Shown: positions 1-9,311, numbered from the stretch's first letter. The stretch is 64,000 bases of DNA from Enterococcus hulanensis (GCF_005405485.1 NZ_BJED01000014.1:65392-129391); one strand, 5' to 3'. Translations and numbers: made by a program. Notes: a model not told the origin generated them from the letters alone.

Positions 1-991
1 CAACCTTAAATTCTCGCGGCAGCCGGATCATTAATTGATCCATGCAAACACGCCCAACAATTTCGCAGAACTCACCTTCAACTAATAACGAAAACCCCTG
101 CATCTTCCGCAGCCAGCCATCCGCATAACCGATGGGGATCGTTCCAATCCATTCTTTTTCCGGTGTGTCGTAGGTTTTCCCGTAACCCACGCCTTCACCA
201 GCTGCTAATTCCTTCACCTGAATCAATTCAGAAACTAATTCCATCGCTGGTTTTAATGGATAGCTCTCAGGCAATTCATGACCTGATGGATTCAACCCAT
301 ACATGCCAACACCGTAACGAATCATATTTCCCGGCATTTCTTTATCATGCCATAAGGCCGTCGCGCTGTTGCTTGAATGGACATAACGCGGCAAATGATC
401 TAATGCAGCAATCACTTCGTTAAAGCGATCCGCTTGCTTATGCCAATAAGTAGCATCTTTTTCATCCGCCGTAGCAAAGTGGGTAAATAGCCCCTCCCAA
501 ACCATATTCGATGAAGCTTCAATCATGTCCGCCGCTTCTTTGACTTCTTCTGGGGTCACAAAACCGATCCGCCCCATGCCAGTATCTGCTTTGATATGAA
601 TTTTTATCGGTGCCGTTGTTTCTTCTAAAACGTTCAATACTTCTTGGGCTTCGACCAACCATTCCTTTGTCGCTACCGTGATCGATAAATCATAGTCGAC
701 GACCAATGACAGGTAGCTTGGGAAGACCACACTTAATACTAAAATGGGTTCAGTGATTCCCGCTTCTCGTAATTCGATCGCTTCGTCCAATGTCGCTACA
801 CAAAAACCTGCAGCGCCGACAGACAAGGCCATTTGGGCAGTGGCGATCGCTCCATGACCATAGCCGTCTGCTTTAACTACGGCAAATAACTCGACTCCTT
901 TCGGCAAACGCTCAATTTCGTTCTTAATGTTCTCTCTCAATGCTTTCCTATGTATGATGGCTCTTGTAGGTCGATGATAGGTTACAACCAT
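1..991 (-). CDS. alr: alanine racemase, 3' end beyond window
   Basis: This PLP enzyme interconverts L- and D-alanine in the cytoplasm and supplies D-alanine for peptidoglycan. The frame is open from ATG at 991 to the left edge, giving about 330 residues of the usual 370. The N-terminus carries the PLP-lysine motif AVVKADGYGHG with the lysine at residue 40, and GMGRIGF and RYGVGMYG further on are typical of the family. The missing part is the C-terminal end of the beta domain; the catalytic-tyrosine neighbourhood (VGRVCMDQ) is still present. A GAAGGAC ribosome binding site precedes the start, 19 bases after the acpS stop, so the two genes are probably co-transcribed. With ddl and murF nearby, it completes a D-Ala branch cluster. 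Confidence 0.96.
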   Translation of the reverse strand, partial: MVVTYHRPTRAIIHRKALRENIKNEIERLPKGVELFAVVKADGYGHGAIATAQMALSVGAAGFCVATLDEAIELREAGITEPILVLSVVFPSYLSLVVDYDLSITVATKEWLVEAQEVLNVLEETTAPIKIHIKADTGMGRIGFVTPEEVKEAADMIEASSNMVWEGLFTHFATADEKDATYWHKQADRFNEVIAALDHLPRYVHSSNSATALWHDKEMPGNMIRYGVGMYGLNPSGHELPESYPLKPAMELVSELIQVKELAAGEGVGYGKTYDTPEKEWIGTIPIGYADGWLRKMQGFSLLVEGEFCEIVGRVCMDQLMIRLPREFKV

Positions 992-1010
992 AAACTAAGT
1001 GTCCTTCTTT

Positions 1011-1361
1011 CTATTCCTCCAGCAATACTTGTGCGATTGCTAGTTCCTCTGTGTGGGTTAAGCTGACAAAAACTTTTCCCTGATGAGGTGATTTTGTAAA
1101 GGCGGGTGCACCATGATCATCTCGTAAAATCTCCAAATCTTGAAAACTGACTTTTCCGATGCCGGTCCCCCAGGCTTTAGAAAAAGCTTCTTTACATGCA
1201 TACCGTCCTGCTAGAAATTCTACCTGACGATGAGGAGAATGGCTAGCAAAAAGGGTCTGTTCCGCCGGAGTTAATATTCGTTCCACAAAATGCGGGCGGC
1301 GTTCAATGATTTTTGCAACTCGTTCCAGCTCGGTCGCATCGATCCCGATTCCTTTAATCAT
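1011..1361 (-). CDS. acpS: holo-[acyl-carrier-protein] synthase
   Basis: AcpS moves the 4'-phosphopantetheine arm from CoA to a serine of apo-ACP. The 116-residue protein shows the N-terminal GIGIDATELERV metal/CoA motif and the central RYACKEAFSKAWG motif, and its length is normal for the family (about 120). I chose ATG at 1361 (MIKGIGID) over an upstream ATG at 1385, because GAAAGGG lies 8-14 bases before it and family members begin at this point. It is followed by alr, the usual pairing in lactic acid bacteria. Its acceptor, acpP, is encoded at 20 kb. Confidence 0.95.
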   Translation of the reverse strand: MIKGIGIDATELERVAKIIERRPHFVERILTPAEQTLFASHSPHRQVEFLAGRYACKEAFSKAWGTGIGKVSFQDLEILRDDHGAPAFTKSPHQGKVFVSLTHTEELAIAQVLLEE

Positions 1362-1389
1362 ACTCTCAACCCTTTCAAGTAACATCTTT

Positions 1390-1395
1390 ATTTTA
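1390..1395 (-). promoter_or_regulatory. putative -10 of the acpS-alr promoter
   Basis: On the minus strand TAAAAT is preceded by TGG, an extended -10. No good -35 is visible. It lies between the cshA terminator and acpS, so acpS-alr can be transcribed separately from cshA. Confidence 0.45.
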
Positions 1396-1460
1396 CCAAA
1401 GACTTCTTTAAATGCTACGATTTTTTTTTAATAATCCGTGCAAAGTCTTTTAAATCAAGA

Positions 1461-1493
1461 AAAAAGCTATCAATCAAAAAGATTGATAGCTTT
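1461..1493 (-). terminator. intrinsic terminator of cshA
   Basis: On the minus strand AAAGCTATCAATC and GATTGATAGCTTT form a 13-bp stem around a TTTTT loop, and the T run continues past the 3' arm. It starts 17 bases after the cshA stop. Confidence 0.9.
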
Positions 1494-1509
1494 GATAGTC
1501 AAACTTAAC

Positions 1510-3063
1510 TTAGTCGTTTGTGTTCGTGCGAATCACAAATCCACGTTTTTTGTCGTTATTACGGTTCGTACTTTTATTGTTGCTGCGTTGTTTGTTGCCG
1601 CCGTAATTTTTGTTTTTATTGCTGCTGTTGCGGTCACGATCTTTACGGTAGTTGTCTTTACCACGTCCGCCGCCACGGTTGCTTCCGCCACCACGTTTAC
1701 CACCGCCGCGATTGAAGCCGCCGCCTTTTTTATTTGAAGGCAATGGGCGTTCAGGAGTGATCTTCACAGGAACAGCGTCAGAAGGATCTTTTGCTGTTGT
1801 CTTTAATAATAAAGCAGCAAGTTCTTCTGGTGAATAAGTCGCTAATAATTCTTTTGCTGACTCATTGTATTTTTCCAGACTGTCGGAATTTTCTTCCATT
1901 TGACTTTGGATTTGTTCCATCGCCGCGCCTAGTTGTCCTTTGAAGGCTTCTTTTTCGGTTGGCGGACGCATTGGATTCATGCGTTTTTTCGTCAAGTTTT
2001 CGATGACATGCAAGTAACCCATTTCGTTTGGTGTAACGAATGTTACTGACATACCGCCTTTACCAGCACGACCAGTCCGACCGATACGATGAACATAGCT
2101 TTCTGGATCTTGTGGAATATCGTAGTTGTAAACATGGGTTACGCCTGAGATATCTAATCCACGGGCAGCCACGTCTGTCGCTACTAAGATATCAAGATCG
2201 CCGCGTTTAAATGAACGCAATACGCTCATCCGTTTTTGTTGTGATAAATCGCCATGGATACCCTCAGCTTTGTAGCCGCGAGCTTCTAACCCACGAGCTA
2301 ATTCATCAACCCGACGTTTCGTACGTCCGAAGACAATCGCCAAATCAGGTGTTTGAACGTCAAACAAGCGCGTCATGACATCGAATTTTTCATAATCTTT
2401 TGCCCGAACATAATATTGATCGATCAAATCAGCCGTCATTTCTTTGGTTTTGATTTTCACGTGTTCAGGATCTTTCATAAATTTAACGCCAATTTTTTTG
2501 ATTGCATCAGGCATCGTTGCTGAGAACAACAATGTTTGGCGTTCTGCAGGGACTTTACTGATGATTTTTTCGATATCTTCCAAGAAGCCCATGTTTAACA
2601 TTTCGTCAGCTTCATCTAAGACAAGCGTTTCGACAGTTTCTAATTTCAGCGTGTGGCGATTGATGTGATCCAACATCCGTCCTGGTGTTCCTACAACGAT
2701 ATGCGGACGATCTTTCAAGCCGCGAATCTGACGACCAATATCAGCCCCGCCATATACAGCTTGCACACGAATTTTTTTGTCACGGCCTAAACGGAATAAT
2801 TCCTCTTGCGTTTGGATCGCAAGTTCACGTGTTGGCGCGATTACTAATCCTTGTAACATTGTTTTTGTGGTATCAATTTTTGCTAGCATTGGCAATCCGA
2901 AAGCAGCCGTTTTACCTGTACCCGTTTGTGCTTGACCAATTACATCTTTTCCTTCTAGTGCTAAAGGAATAGTTTGTTCTTGGATCGGTGTTGCTTCTTC
3001 AAAACCTGCTCGTTCAACCGCAATTAATAGTTCTGGTGATAAATTTAGTTCTTTGAATTTCAA
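1510..3063 (-). CDS. cshA: DEAD-box ATP-dependent RNA helicase CshA
   Basis: ATP-dependent RNA unwinding enzyme, known in Firmicutes as part of the RNA degradosome and of cold adaptation. The 517 residues hold a Q motif (residues 3-30), Walker A AQTGTGKT (45-52), [12 protein letters not shown] inside [12 protein letters not shown], and the helicase C-terminal motifs [11 protein letters not shown] and [10 protein letters not shown]. The last 75 residues are a low-complexity tail of RGGG repeats followed by an N/K/R-rich stretch, typical of CshA RNA-binding tails. The start is TTG at 3063 with AGGAGG 7 bases upstream. It is preceded by its own promoter and a leader of about 285 nt, described separately. 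Confidence 0.96.
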   Translation of the reverse strand: MKFKELNLSPELLIAVERAGFEEATPIQEQTIPLALEGKDVIGQAQTGTGKTAAFGLPMLAKIDTTKTMLQGLVIAPTRELAIQTQEELFRLGRDKKIRVQAVYGGADIGRQIRGLKDRPHIVVGTPGRMLDHINRHTLKLETVETLVLDEADEMLNMGFLEDIEKIISKVPAERQTLLFSATMPDAIKKIGVKFMKDPEHVKIKTKEMTADLIDQYYVRAKDYEKFDVMTRLFDVQTPDLAIVFGRTKRRVDELARGLEARGYKAEGIHGDLSQQKRMSVLRSFKRGDLDILVATDVAARGLDISGVTHVYNYDIPQDPESYVHRIGRTGRAGKGGMSVTFVTPNEMGYLHVIENLTKKRMNPMRPPTEKEAFKGQLGAAMEQIQSQMEENSDSLEKYNESAKELLATYSPEELAALLLKTTAKDPSDAVPVKITPERPLPSNKKGGGFNRGGGKRGGGSNRGGGRGKDNYRKDRDRNSSNKNKNYGGNKQRSNNKSTNRNNDKKRGFVIRTNTND

Positions 3064-3349
3064 ATGATATCCTCCTAATGTCTGTTGACCTTATCATTTA
3101 GAGCGTATGGTTTGGTATCAGCGCTTGGGCTGCAACTGTCCCTTTAGTTGCCGTCCTTGGCGATACTACCGAAAAACCGCTCCGCGAAGTCAGGCGGAAG
3201 GATCATCTCTCACAAAAAGTGGCTGAGACATCATTCAATCGAAAAATGCCCCAACCGCTTCTCAAAAATAATTGGTAAGCCAGCGAATCTCGCTAGCGAA
3301 TCTTTAACTTCATAGATGATTCATTCAATCATACTTCATTTCTCGGCAA
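3064..3349 (-). promoter_or_regulatory. long structured 5' leader of cshA
   Basis: About 285 nt of untranslated leader separate the cshA promoter from its TTG start. Visible hairpins are GCAACT/AGTTGC (3132-3151) and a GC-rich TCCGC/GCGGA stem near 3178-3198 that is followed on the minus strand by GCGG and five T (3172-3176), so it could act as an attenuator. A repeated AGCGAATC word at 3282 and 3295 can pair in alternative ways with the TCGCT between the copies. I do not recognise a named RNA family. Long leaders are known for other cold-shock genes; that link is inference. Confidence 0.5.
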
Positions 3350-3355
3350 TGGCTC

Positions 3356-3384
3356 ATTTTAGCACATCATTTCGTTTTCTGCAA
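3356..3384 (-). promoter_or_regulatory. cshA promoter
   Basis: On the minus strand TTGCAG (3379-3384), a 17-bp spacer and TAAAAT (3356-3361) with an upstream TG make a near-consensus vegetative promoter, just after the murF stop. Transcription should start near 3349. Confidence 0.75.
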
Positions 3385-3391
3385 GTTTTCA

Positions 3392-4747
3392 CTATTTCTG
3401 CAATGCTTCAACGACTTCGATCAGTCCCATACCGTTACTGCCTTTCAAAACAACGCTGTCCGTTGTTTGCAGACTCTCTTTGAGCATTTGCATCATTTGC
3501 GCCTTGTCATTCTTAGTAAAATAATGAACCGCCAATGTTGGATAGCGATCAGCTAAAGCCAGCTTCAGCCCTTTCATTTCATCGCCATATAAATAAATTT
3601 CTTGGAAATCTTTGTTGTTGATATGCTCTGCCATGCTGGCATGAAGCGAATATGAATCCGCACCTAGCTCCAGCATATCTGCCAAAACTGCCAAACGCCG
3701 GCCTTCAGTTGGTAATTTAGCAAAAGTATCTAAGACTAATCCCATCGCTGTTGGATTGGCGTTATACACATCACTCAAGATATCTGCGCCATTACTAGCC
3801 TTTAGCCATTGCGTACGATTTTGAGTGACTTGAACATAAGCCAAACCCTGGAAAATTTCTTCTGTGCTTACATCAAACCACCGGCCAATCGCCATCGCAA
3901 TCAGCGCATTCTCTACATTGTAACTGCCTGGCAAGGGAATCTGGTAGCCATTGTCATCTACAGAGAAGACCGTCGCGCCTTTATCTTCGTTCAAAATAGT
4001 GGCAGACAAGTCGCCTTTTTGGATACCGAACGTTTCCACTGTTTGTGACACTGAGCTGGTGCGTTCTTCCAACAAAGGTTCATCAGCTGGAATTATCAGC
4101 AGACCATCTGATGCCAAACCTGTTGTGATCTCCATCTTAGCATCCGCGATTTTTTCCCGTGAGCCTAGATTTTCAATGTGTGCTTCACCAATGATCGTGA
4201 TCGCCGCAACATCCGGTTCAGCCAGTTCTGATAAAATGCTGATTTCTCCCGCATGATCCATTCCCATTTCCAGAATCAACTTTTCCGTTCCTTCTGGCAT
4301 ATGCAGGATCGTGTAAGGCAGACCGATATCATTGTTATAATTGCCTTGTGTTTTATACGTCCGAAACTTTTGGCTAAGGACCGATTCAGTCATATCTTTT
4401 GTCGTGGTTTTTCCATTTGAGCCTGTAATTGCAATCACATCTGGATTTTCTTCTAATAAGTAATAGCTTGCCAACGCTTGAAACGCCAACAACGTATCCT
4501 TAACTAAAATCACTGCGATACCTGCTGGTGCAGTCGCTGGATCGTTGCTCCAAAGCGTTGCCTTCGCGCCATTTTCAATTGCTTTTGATACAAACTCATG
4601 GCCATCATTTGTTCCTTTTAACGGAACAAACAAATCGCCGGCTTGAATTTTTCGTGAATCGAATTCGACACCAGTAACGGTCACCTCATTTTCCGCCAAT
4701 ACTTCACCTTGAACGGCCCTGCTGATGATTGTCGTTGTAAAATTCAT
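3392..4747 (-). CDS. murF: UDP-MurNAc-tripeptide--D-alanyl-D-alanine ligase
   Basis: MurF adds the D-Ala-D-Ala dipeptide to UDP-MurNAc-tripeptide in the cytoplasm, the last step before the lipid carrier. The 451-residue protein has the Mur-ligase order: an N-terminal UDP-binding domain (VTGVEFDSRKIQAGDLFVPL), the ATP loop GSNGKTT (109-115), the central LILEMGMDHAGEI segment, and a C-terminal domain with DVYNANPTAM and VLKGSNGMGL. The start ATG has GGAGG six bases upstream. It lies 167 bases downstream of ddl, whose product is its substrate, with a hairpin in between. Confidence 0.97.
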   Translation of the reverse strand: MNFTTTIISRAVQGEVLAENEVTVTGVEFDSRKIQAGDLFVPLKGTNDGHEFVSKAIENGAKATLWSNDPATAPAGIAVILVKDTLLAFQALASYYLLEENPDVIAITGSNGKTTTKDMTESVLSQKFRTYKTQGNYNNDIGLPYTILHMPEGTEKLILEMGMDHAGEISILSELAEPDVAAITIIGEAHIENLGSREKIADAKMEITTGLASDGLLIIPADEPLLEERTSSVSQTVETFGIQKGDLSATILNEDKGATVFSVDDNGYQIPLPGSYNVENALIAMAIGRWFDVSTEEIFQGLAYVQVTQNRTQWLKASNGADILSDVYNANPTAMGLVLDTFAKLPTEGRRLAVLADMLELGADSYSLHASMAEHINNKDFQEIYLYGDEMKGLKLALADRYPTLAVHYFTKNDKAQMMQMLKESLQTTDSVVLKGSNGMGLIEVVEALQK

Positions 4748-4850
4748 GGTGTTCCTCCCAAACTTTTGTTTCTGACTACAGTAAAATTCCTATAAAACTC
4801 GTCCATCTTCTGAATAATTAATCGTTCGATCAACCAGACGTTAAAAGGAA

Positions 4851-4885
4851 CTTGAAACACGATTCAAATCGAATCATGTTTCAAG
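4851..4885 (-). terminator. hairpin after ddl, probable weak terminator
   Basis: CTTGAAACAYGATTC arms of 15 bp with one wobble pair surround a 5-nt loop. On the minus strand the 3' arm is followed by TTCCTTTTAA, a poor T tract, so read-through into murF is likely. It lies about 30 bases past the ddl stop. Confidence 0.55.
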
Positions 4886-4914
4886 CCCTGCTCGCTTGCA
4901 AAACAGATACTCAC

Positions 4915-5979
4915 TTATTCAAAGGCCGCCTGCTGCTCATAGCGCTTCTTACCTAATTGAATCAATTCTTCAATCAAATCACCATACTTCAAGCCCATGT
5001 TTTCCCATAATAATGGATACATACTGAATTCAGTGAAGCCAGGCATCGTATTCAATTCATTTAAGAACAATTCATTTTTGTTCGTTAAGAAAAAGTCGAC
5101 TCGACTAAGCCCTGAACCACCTAGCATTGTATATGCTGATTTAGCATAGTCTCGCGCTTTTTTCATCACTTCTTCTGGGATCTCTGCTGGGATCGCCATC
5201 TGAATCGTATTGTCGATATACTTTGCGTTATAGTCATAAAACGCGACCTCTTTTACGACCTCACCTGGTAAAGTCGTACGCACGTCAGCGTTTCCTAAAA
5301 CGGCAACTTCGATCTCACGCGCATCAATGCCTTGTTCAACTAAGGCGCGAGAATCGTAACGGTAAGCTTCTTGAAGAGCATTTTGCAATTCTTCTCGATT
5401 TTCTGCTCGTGTGATGCCGACACTTGAGCCCATATTCGCTGGTTTGATAAACATCGGATACAAAAGCGTTCCTTCACATTTATCAAAGATTTGTTTTGGA
5501 TTTTCTTTCCATTGGTTTTTCAAGACCGGAACATACGGAACTTGTGGAATACCGGCTGCTTGCAGGATATATTTTGTCATGATTTTATCCATCGCACAAG
5601 CGCTAGTCATTACTCCTGCACCAATATAAGGCATATCTAAGGTTTCTAAGAAGCCTTGGATTGTTCCATCTTCTCCATTTGGTCCATGTAAGACTGGAAA
5701 GACGATTGCATTGTCTTCTTTGATATCACCAGGGGAAATTACCCTGCCACTAAAGCCTTCAACTACATTACCAGTTGGGTCCCAAGTTAAGCGCAGTGCT
5801 TCGTCTGTTTCTGGTGCTTCCGTCAACAATGGACCTTTGACCCATTGGCCGGTTTTATCAATGTAAATAAGTTGTACTTGATAATAATCAAAATATACCG
5901 CAGAAATAACTGAAAAAGCCGATAAAATAGCTACATCATGTTCTGGGCTTTTCCCACCATAAAGTAAAATAATTTTCAA
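4915..5979 (-). CDS. ddl: D-alanine--D-alanine ligase
   Basis: ATP-grasp ligase joining two D-alanines for peptidoglycan; the product is the usual target of vancomycin. Family motifs are LLYGGKSPEHD at the N-terminus, VFPVLHGPNGEDG, the ATP-binding PMFIKPANMGSSVGI and, near the C-terminus, LNELNTMPGFTEFSMYP. The chosen start is TTG at 5979 (MKIILLYGG), which has GGAGG eight bases upstream and matches known Ddl N-termini; an ATG at 5994 would add five residues but lacks a good ribosome site. The protein is then 354 residues, normal for the family. It looks like a housekeeping ligase, and no van genes are nearby. Confidence 0.95.
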   Translation of the reverse strand: MKIILLYGGKSPEHDVAILSAFSVISAVYFDYYQVQLIYIDKTGQWVKGPLLTEAPETDEALRLTWDPTGNVVEGFSGRVISPGDIKEDNAIVFPVLHGPNGEDGTIQGFLETLDMPYIGAGVMTSACAMDKIMTKYILQAAGIPQVPYVPVLKNQWKENPKQIFDKCEGTLLYPMFIKPANMGSSVGITRAENREELQNALQEAYRYDSRALVEQGIDAREIEVAVLGNADVRTTLPGEVVKEVAFYDYNAKYIDNTIQMAIPAEIPEEVMKKARDYAKSAYTMLGGSGLSRVDFFLTNKNELFLNELNTMPGFTEFSMYPLLWENMGLKYGDLIEELIQLGKKRYEQQAAFE

Positions 5980-6012
5980 CTGCGTGTCCTCCATTACTTT
6001 CTGATCCCTAAC

Positions 6013-6018
6013 ATTTTA
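6013..6018 (-). promoter_or_regulatory. putative extended -10 of the ddl promoter
   Basis: TGCTAAAAT on the minus strand is an extended -10 element 34 bases before the chosen start. The -35 region is weak. Confidence 0.45.
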
Positions 6019-6079
6019 GCACAAAAATCAAAATCCCCAAAAAGAAATTTTACAAGTATTACAATGCTTATCATTTATA

Positions 6080-6529
6080 TTACATTAAAGACTGTTGAAT
6101 CAAGCTTTCCAGCACATCCTTAAAATGTGTTCGATCTTCATTTGTAAAAGGCTTGGGCCCTTTCGTGCGTTGTTTTGCTTGGCGCATCTTACTACCGATA
6201 AATCGTTGTGTCAACAAGGAATCAATGTTCATTTGCGTGTACTCCATACCCGTTTGATGCAGAACATGGGCTGCTTTTGCCAATGTTAAAGAGGCCAATC
6301 CATAATCTTGTGTGATCAAAATATCCTCTGGCTGAATAACCGAAACAATCTTGAAATCGGCAGAATCTGCTCCACGATCAACGTAGATAAATTCGACAAA
6401 AGCTGGATATTCTTTTTTTGAATAATGATCGATACTCGTTACGATCACCACCGGCAGCGAATATTCTTCGGCAACTGTAATCGTTACATCTTTTACTGGC
6501 GAACCATCGCCGTCAATGATCAAATGCAT
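6080..6529 (-). CDS. YaiI/YqxD family protein (DUF188)
   Basis: The 149-residue protein matches my recollection of the UPF0178/DUF188 family: it starts MHLIIDGDGSPVKD, has VDRGADSADFKIV and the conserved DILITQDYGLA, and ends in a basic region with RQAKQRTKGPKPF. The acidic residues resemble those of PIN-like nucleases, but activity is unproven. Its ATG lies 17 bases inside the end of the upstream membrane-protein gene, so the two are probably translationally coupled. Confidence 0.85.
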   Translation of the reverse strand: MHLIIDGDGSPVKDVTITVAEEYSLPVVIVTSIDHYSKKEYPAFVEFIYVDRGADSADFKIVSVIQPEDILITQDYGLASLTLAKAAHVLHQTGMEYTQMNIDSLLTQRFIGSKMRQAKQRTKGPKPFTNEDRTHFKDVLESLIQQSLM

Positions 6530-7859
6530 ATTTTCCTACCCTTCCAATCAACCAAAGTCCAATTAATAAAAGAATGATCGAGATGAATTTAACTACGTCC
6601 ATTGTTGCAAGGATTTCCGGTGTATGCAAGCTGCGCAATAAAAAAATATCTTTGACCGGCAAATTTTTCAACTGCAAAGTGACAAGCATCAAGAACATCA
6701 AAATAAATTGATGGGTAATGCTGCCTTTATTCGACGTCGAGTATTTCGCAGTAAGACGTTGTTGCGCTTCAATAGTGTCTGTCTGATAGTACAGACGATT
6801 CAACCATGCGCTTGTTCCCTTTTGGAAAAAGGTTAAAATAAAAATCGCAACTGGAAATAAGGGGCGCACACTTAATAATAATAACCCTGCGGCTAAACCC
6901 ACAAGTTGAACAAGCAACTCATTTTTGAAAGCTTGTCGAACCTTTCCAGCTAAAACCAGCGAACTGATGACTCCTAAAAGATAAGGTAAAAATAGATAGG
7001 TTCCTTGAGAAGCAGCCCCTTTATAAACGGCTACATAAAAAGCGCCAAAAAGAAAAATAAAATTTCCCAGCATTCCATTAAGGAAGGTTAGGGCATTTTG
7101 CCAAAGCGGAAGCTTCCAGCGATTCTTTACTTGGTTAACCACAACGATGGCGGCCATAAAAATACCGGCAAACAGAATGATCGCATTATTCAGCATCGAT
7201 TCACTAAACAACAATCGGCCGCTGCGCAATAAAAAGAGCGCAATAAAAAATAAAACGAACCAAACCAATTCTGAAAGCGAGAAGACATGCTTCGTTAATT
7301 CCTTAAAATCCATCTCATAATGCGGATAATGTTTCACTGTGTGATACGCACATACAAAATAAAGTGTAACGATACTTGGCACAATCACTGCTTGAACAGG
7401 AAATGTGAGCGTGGTTCCCAAAAATAGCGGCAATAAAACGATCAGCGCGACTAAATAGCGGCGACTGCTCATTGTTTGAAAGCCCTTGGACTTTTCAAAA
7501 AAATTCACACTTGTATTTGCCGGCGGCAGCCAAGCGGCACTTAATCCTAAAAAGATACTGCCAAATAAATAGAATGTAAAATGTAATGCTCCGATCAAGG
7601 TCAAAAATGCCCCAATACCGCCAGCTAAGAGCGAGACCATCAATAAAGTATATTGATCAATGGAGCGATACAGTCCACGAATCAAAAAAATTCCCGTTAC
7701 TCGAAATGTATAAAATAGAACAAAGGGCAATACCGTAACAGACAGCCGCGAATCAATCAGATGCATAAATAGTAAATACGGGATAACGATCATCGTATTC
7801 GCTAAAACAAACGGTGTCGTCTGAGTAAACTGTCGTAAAAATCTTTTAATTGCTTCCAT
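6513..7859 (-). CDS. polytopic membrane protein of unknown function
   Basis: I do not recognise this 448-residue protein. It has about 12 to 14 hydrophobic segments spread over its whole length, for example TPFVLANTMIVIPYLLFMHLI near the start and VVKFISIILLLIGLWLIG at the end, with short basic loops and no soluble domain. The layout resembles a transporter of the major-facilitator size class, but no diagnostic motif is visible. It starts 18 bases after the metallophosphoesterase gene and overlaps the DUF188 gene, so all three probably form one transcription unit. A role in transport is inference. Confidence 0.8.
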   Translation of the reverse strand: MEAIKRFLRQFTQTTPFVLANTMIVIPYLLFMHLIDSRLSVTVLPFVLFYTFRVTGIFLIRGLYRSIDQYTLLMVSLLAGGIGAFLTLIGALHFTFYLFGSIFLGLSAAWLPPANTSVNFFEKSKGFQTMSSRRYLVALIVLLPLFLGTTLTFPVQAVIVPSIVTLYFVCAYHTVKHYPHYEMDFKELTKHVFSLSELVWFVLFFIALFLLRSGRLLFSESMLNNAIILFAGIFMAAIVVVNQVKNRWKLPLWQNALTFLNGMLGNFIFLFGAFYVAVYKGAASQGTYLFLPYLLGVISSLVLAGKVRQAFKNELLVQLVGLAAGLLLLSVRPLFPVAIFILTFFQKGTSAWLNRLYYQTDTIEAQQRLTAKYSTSNKGSITHQFILMFLMLVTLQLKNLPVKDIFLLRSLHTPEILATMDVVKFISIILLLIGLWLIGRVGKYAFDH

Positions 7860-7877
7860 CCCAAAATTATCCTTCCA

Positions 7878-8777
7878 CTAATATGAAATCAAGGTCATCG
7901 CCTGCCGAAATTCTTCCAGCAAGTGCTCCTCTTTATAAGCAGCGAATTCCGCTTGGTGTTTATTTAATAAACTGCGCATCTTCATCGGTATAAAAACTTC
8001 CGCTAATTGATTCTCTAAAACAAAATTCCGCGTAATTCTCCATTCATAATAATAGCCTAATGGCCGACAACTATAAATCGTATCGTGGATCGTTTGATCG
8101 TCAAATCGTCGATGGGTATGACCAAACACCACCTGCTTCACGTTTGAATAGTGGTCCAATAATTCACCTAACGCCTGCGAACCTAAAAAAGCGTTCAATT
8201 TATTCCAAATTTGATATTTCCCATTTAAATGAACGATGAATTCTTCTTTTGGTACAAAATGGGTTGCCAAAATCACTTGATAATTTTTTTGCGCCAAATC
8301 ATCCAGTACATTGCGCAACTGCTGCAAAATTTCTTGATTGACTGTCTGATCGTCAGAAAAACGGTCGATGATACGATCAAACCAATAGATATTTTTAATT
8401 GAACGATTTTGCTGCGGGTCCTTTATCTCAGAAAAGCTGTAATCATACCAGCCATTGAAGCCTAATAATACAGTCTCATGGTTAAGCGGCACATAGCGCA
8501 GGTTTAAGAAATGGCTGTCGGGATAGTGTTCAATCATCTGCTCCCCTTTAACGTTCCCCATCTCATGATTTCCTAAATTGAAGGTCGTCGGTATGCCGCG
8601 CTTGCGAAAAAACTGATTAACAGCCATCGTCTGATCAATCTTATTGGCCGTATCACCAGCAAAATGCAGACGTGTCACCTCTTGCTCGCGTAACAGCGCA
8701 AAAAGTTTAGTCAATTCATGGTCATCGAAATGATTGATATCTGCATGCAGATCCGTAATCACAGCTAATTTTCCCAT
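7878..8777 (-). CDS. metallophosphoesterase
   Basis: A 299-residue calcineurin-like phosphoesterase. The metal-binding motifs appear in order: ITDLHADINHF at residues 7-17, FAGDTANKI, LGNHEMGN, ATHFVP and a C-terminal FGHTHRRF. No signal peptide is visible, so it is expected in the cytoplasm. The substrate cannot be told from sequence; relatives cleave phosphomonoesters, phosphodiesters or nucleotides. AAGGAGG precedes the ATG. It is the first gene of a probable three-gene unit with the membrane protein and the DUF188 protein. Confidence 0.88.
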   Translation of the reverse strand: MGKLAVITDLHADINHFDDHELTKLFALLREQEVTRLHFAGDTANKIDQTMAVNQFFRKRGIPTTFNLGNHEMGNVKGEQMIEHYPDSHFLNLRYVPLNHETVLLGFNGWYDYSFSEIKDPQQNRSIKNIYWFDRIIDRFSDDQTVNQEILQQLRNVLDDLAQKNYQVILATHFVPKEEFIVHLNGKYQIWNKLNAFLGSQALGELLDHYSNVKQVVFGHTHRRFDDQTIHDTIYSCRPLGYYYEWRITRNFVLENQLAEVFIPMKMRSLLNKHQAEFAAYKEEHLLEEFRQAMTLISY

Positions 8778-8869
8778 CTCGCCGCCTCCTTCCCGTCTAC
8801 TTTACACAAATCACTGCAATAATGCGAGTCAAAAGCTGAATCTGTCCGCAGGATTTTTTTCGTCTGTGC

Positions 8870-8875
8870 TATACT
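8870..8875 (+). promoter_or_regulatory. putative extended -10 for the gene at 8910
   Basis: TGTGC followed by TATACT is an extended -10, 34 bases before the start codon. No clear -35 is seen. Confidence 0.5.
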
Positions 8876-8909
8876 TATTTTAAAGAAAATATTTAAGGAG
8901 GAGATCCTA

Positions 8910-9311
8910 ATGGCTACTTATAAGAACCTTCAAACCGATTTATTGCAAGCGCTTGATTTACACGTTGATATTTTGAAAGAAGTCAATGACATCAAAGCAG
9001 AAGAAATTCCTGCATTTTTATTTATGATGCGCAGCCTTGGCTTCATGTTAGACCGTGCCGCTTTAGTTTTAGCCAGTGGTGATGACGAGGAAATGTACTA
9101 CATGATGTTCCAATATTATAGTTTATTGAAGGAATTAAAATTGAATCTGGCGATGAACTATCCTTATGCCAAGCTGCAAGATGAACCCTTAATTGATACA
9201 GTTAACAGATTTCCTGACACTTACGAAGAAGAAATGAAGATTTGGTGGGAAGAAAAAACTGGTTTAACGGTTGAATCAACGAAGCAAACGCTCGACTTGG
9301 AAGAAAACTGA
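8910..9311 (+). CDS. hypothetical protein, 133 residues
   Basis: I do not recognise a family. The protein is acidic and mostly helical in appearance, with no membrane segment and no cysteine, and contains an EDDEEMYYMMFQYY-like aromatic and methionine-rich stretch in the middle (around residues 65-80). AAGGAGGA seven bases before the ATG makes it a convincing gene. Its TGA overlaps the next ATG by one base (TGATG), so the downstream LOG-family gene was probably translationally coupled to it. Confidence 0.75.
   Translation: MATYKNLQTDLLQALDLHVDILKEVNDIKAEEIPAFLFMMRSLGFMLDRAALVLASGDDEEMYYMMFQYYSLLKELKLNLAMNYPYAKLQDEPLIDTVNRFPDTYEEEMKIWWEEKTGLTVESTKQTLDLEEN

Noticed and set aside
1438-1737. Hydrophobic open frames opposite the cshA tail
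   Set aside because: Products of antisense reading of the RGG/Asn-rich repeat codons and the terminator; no start signals.
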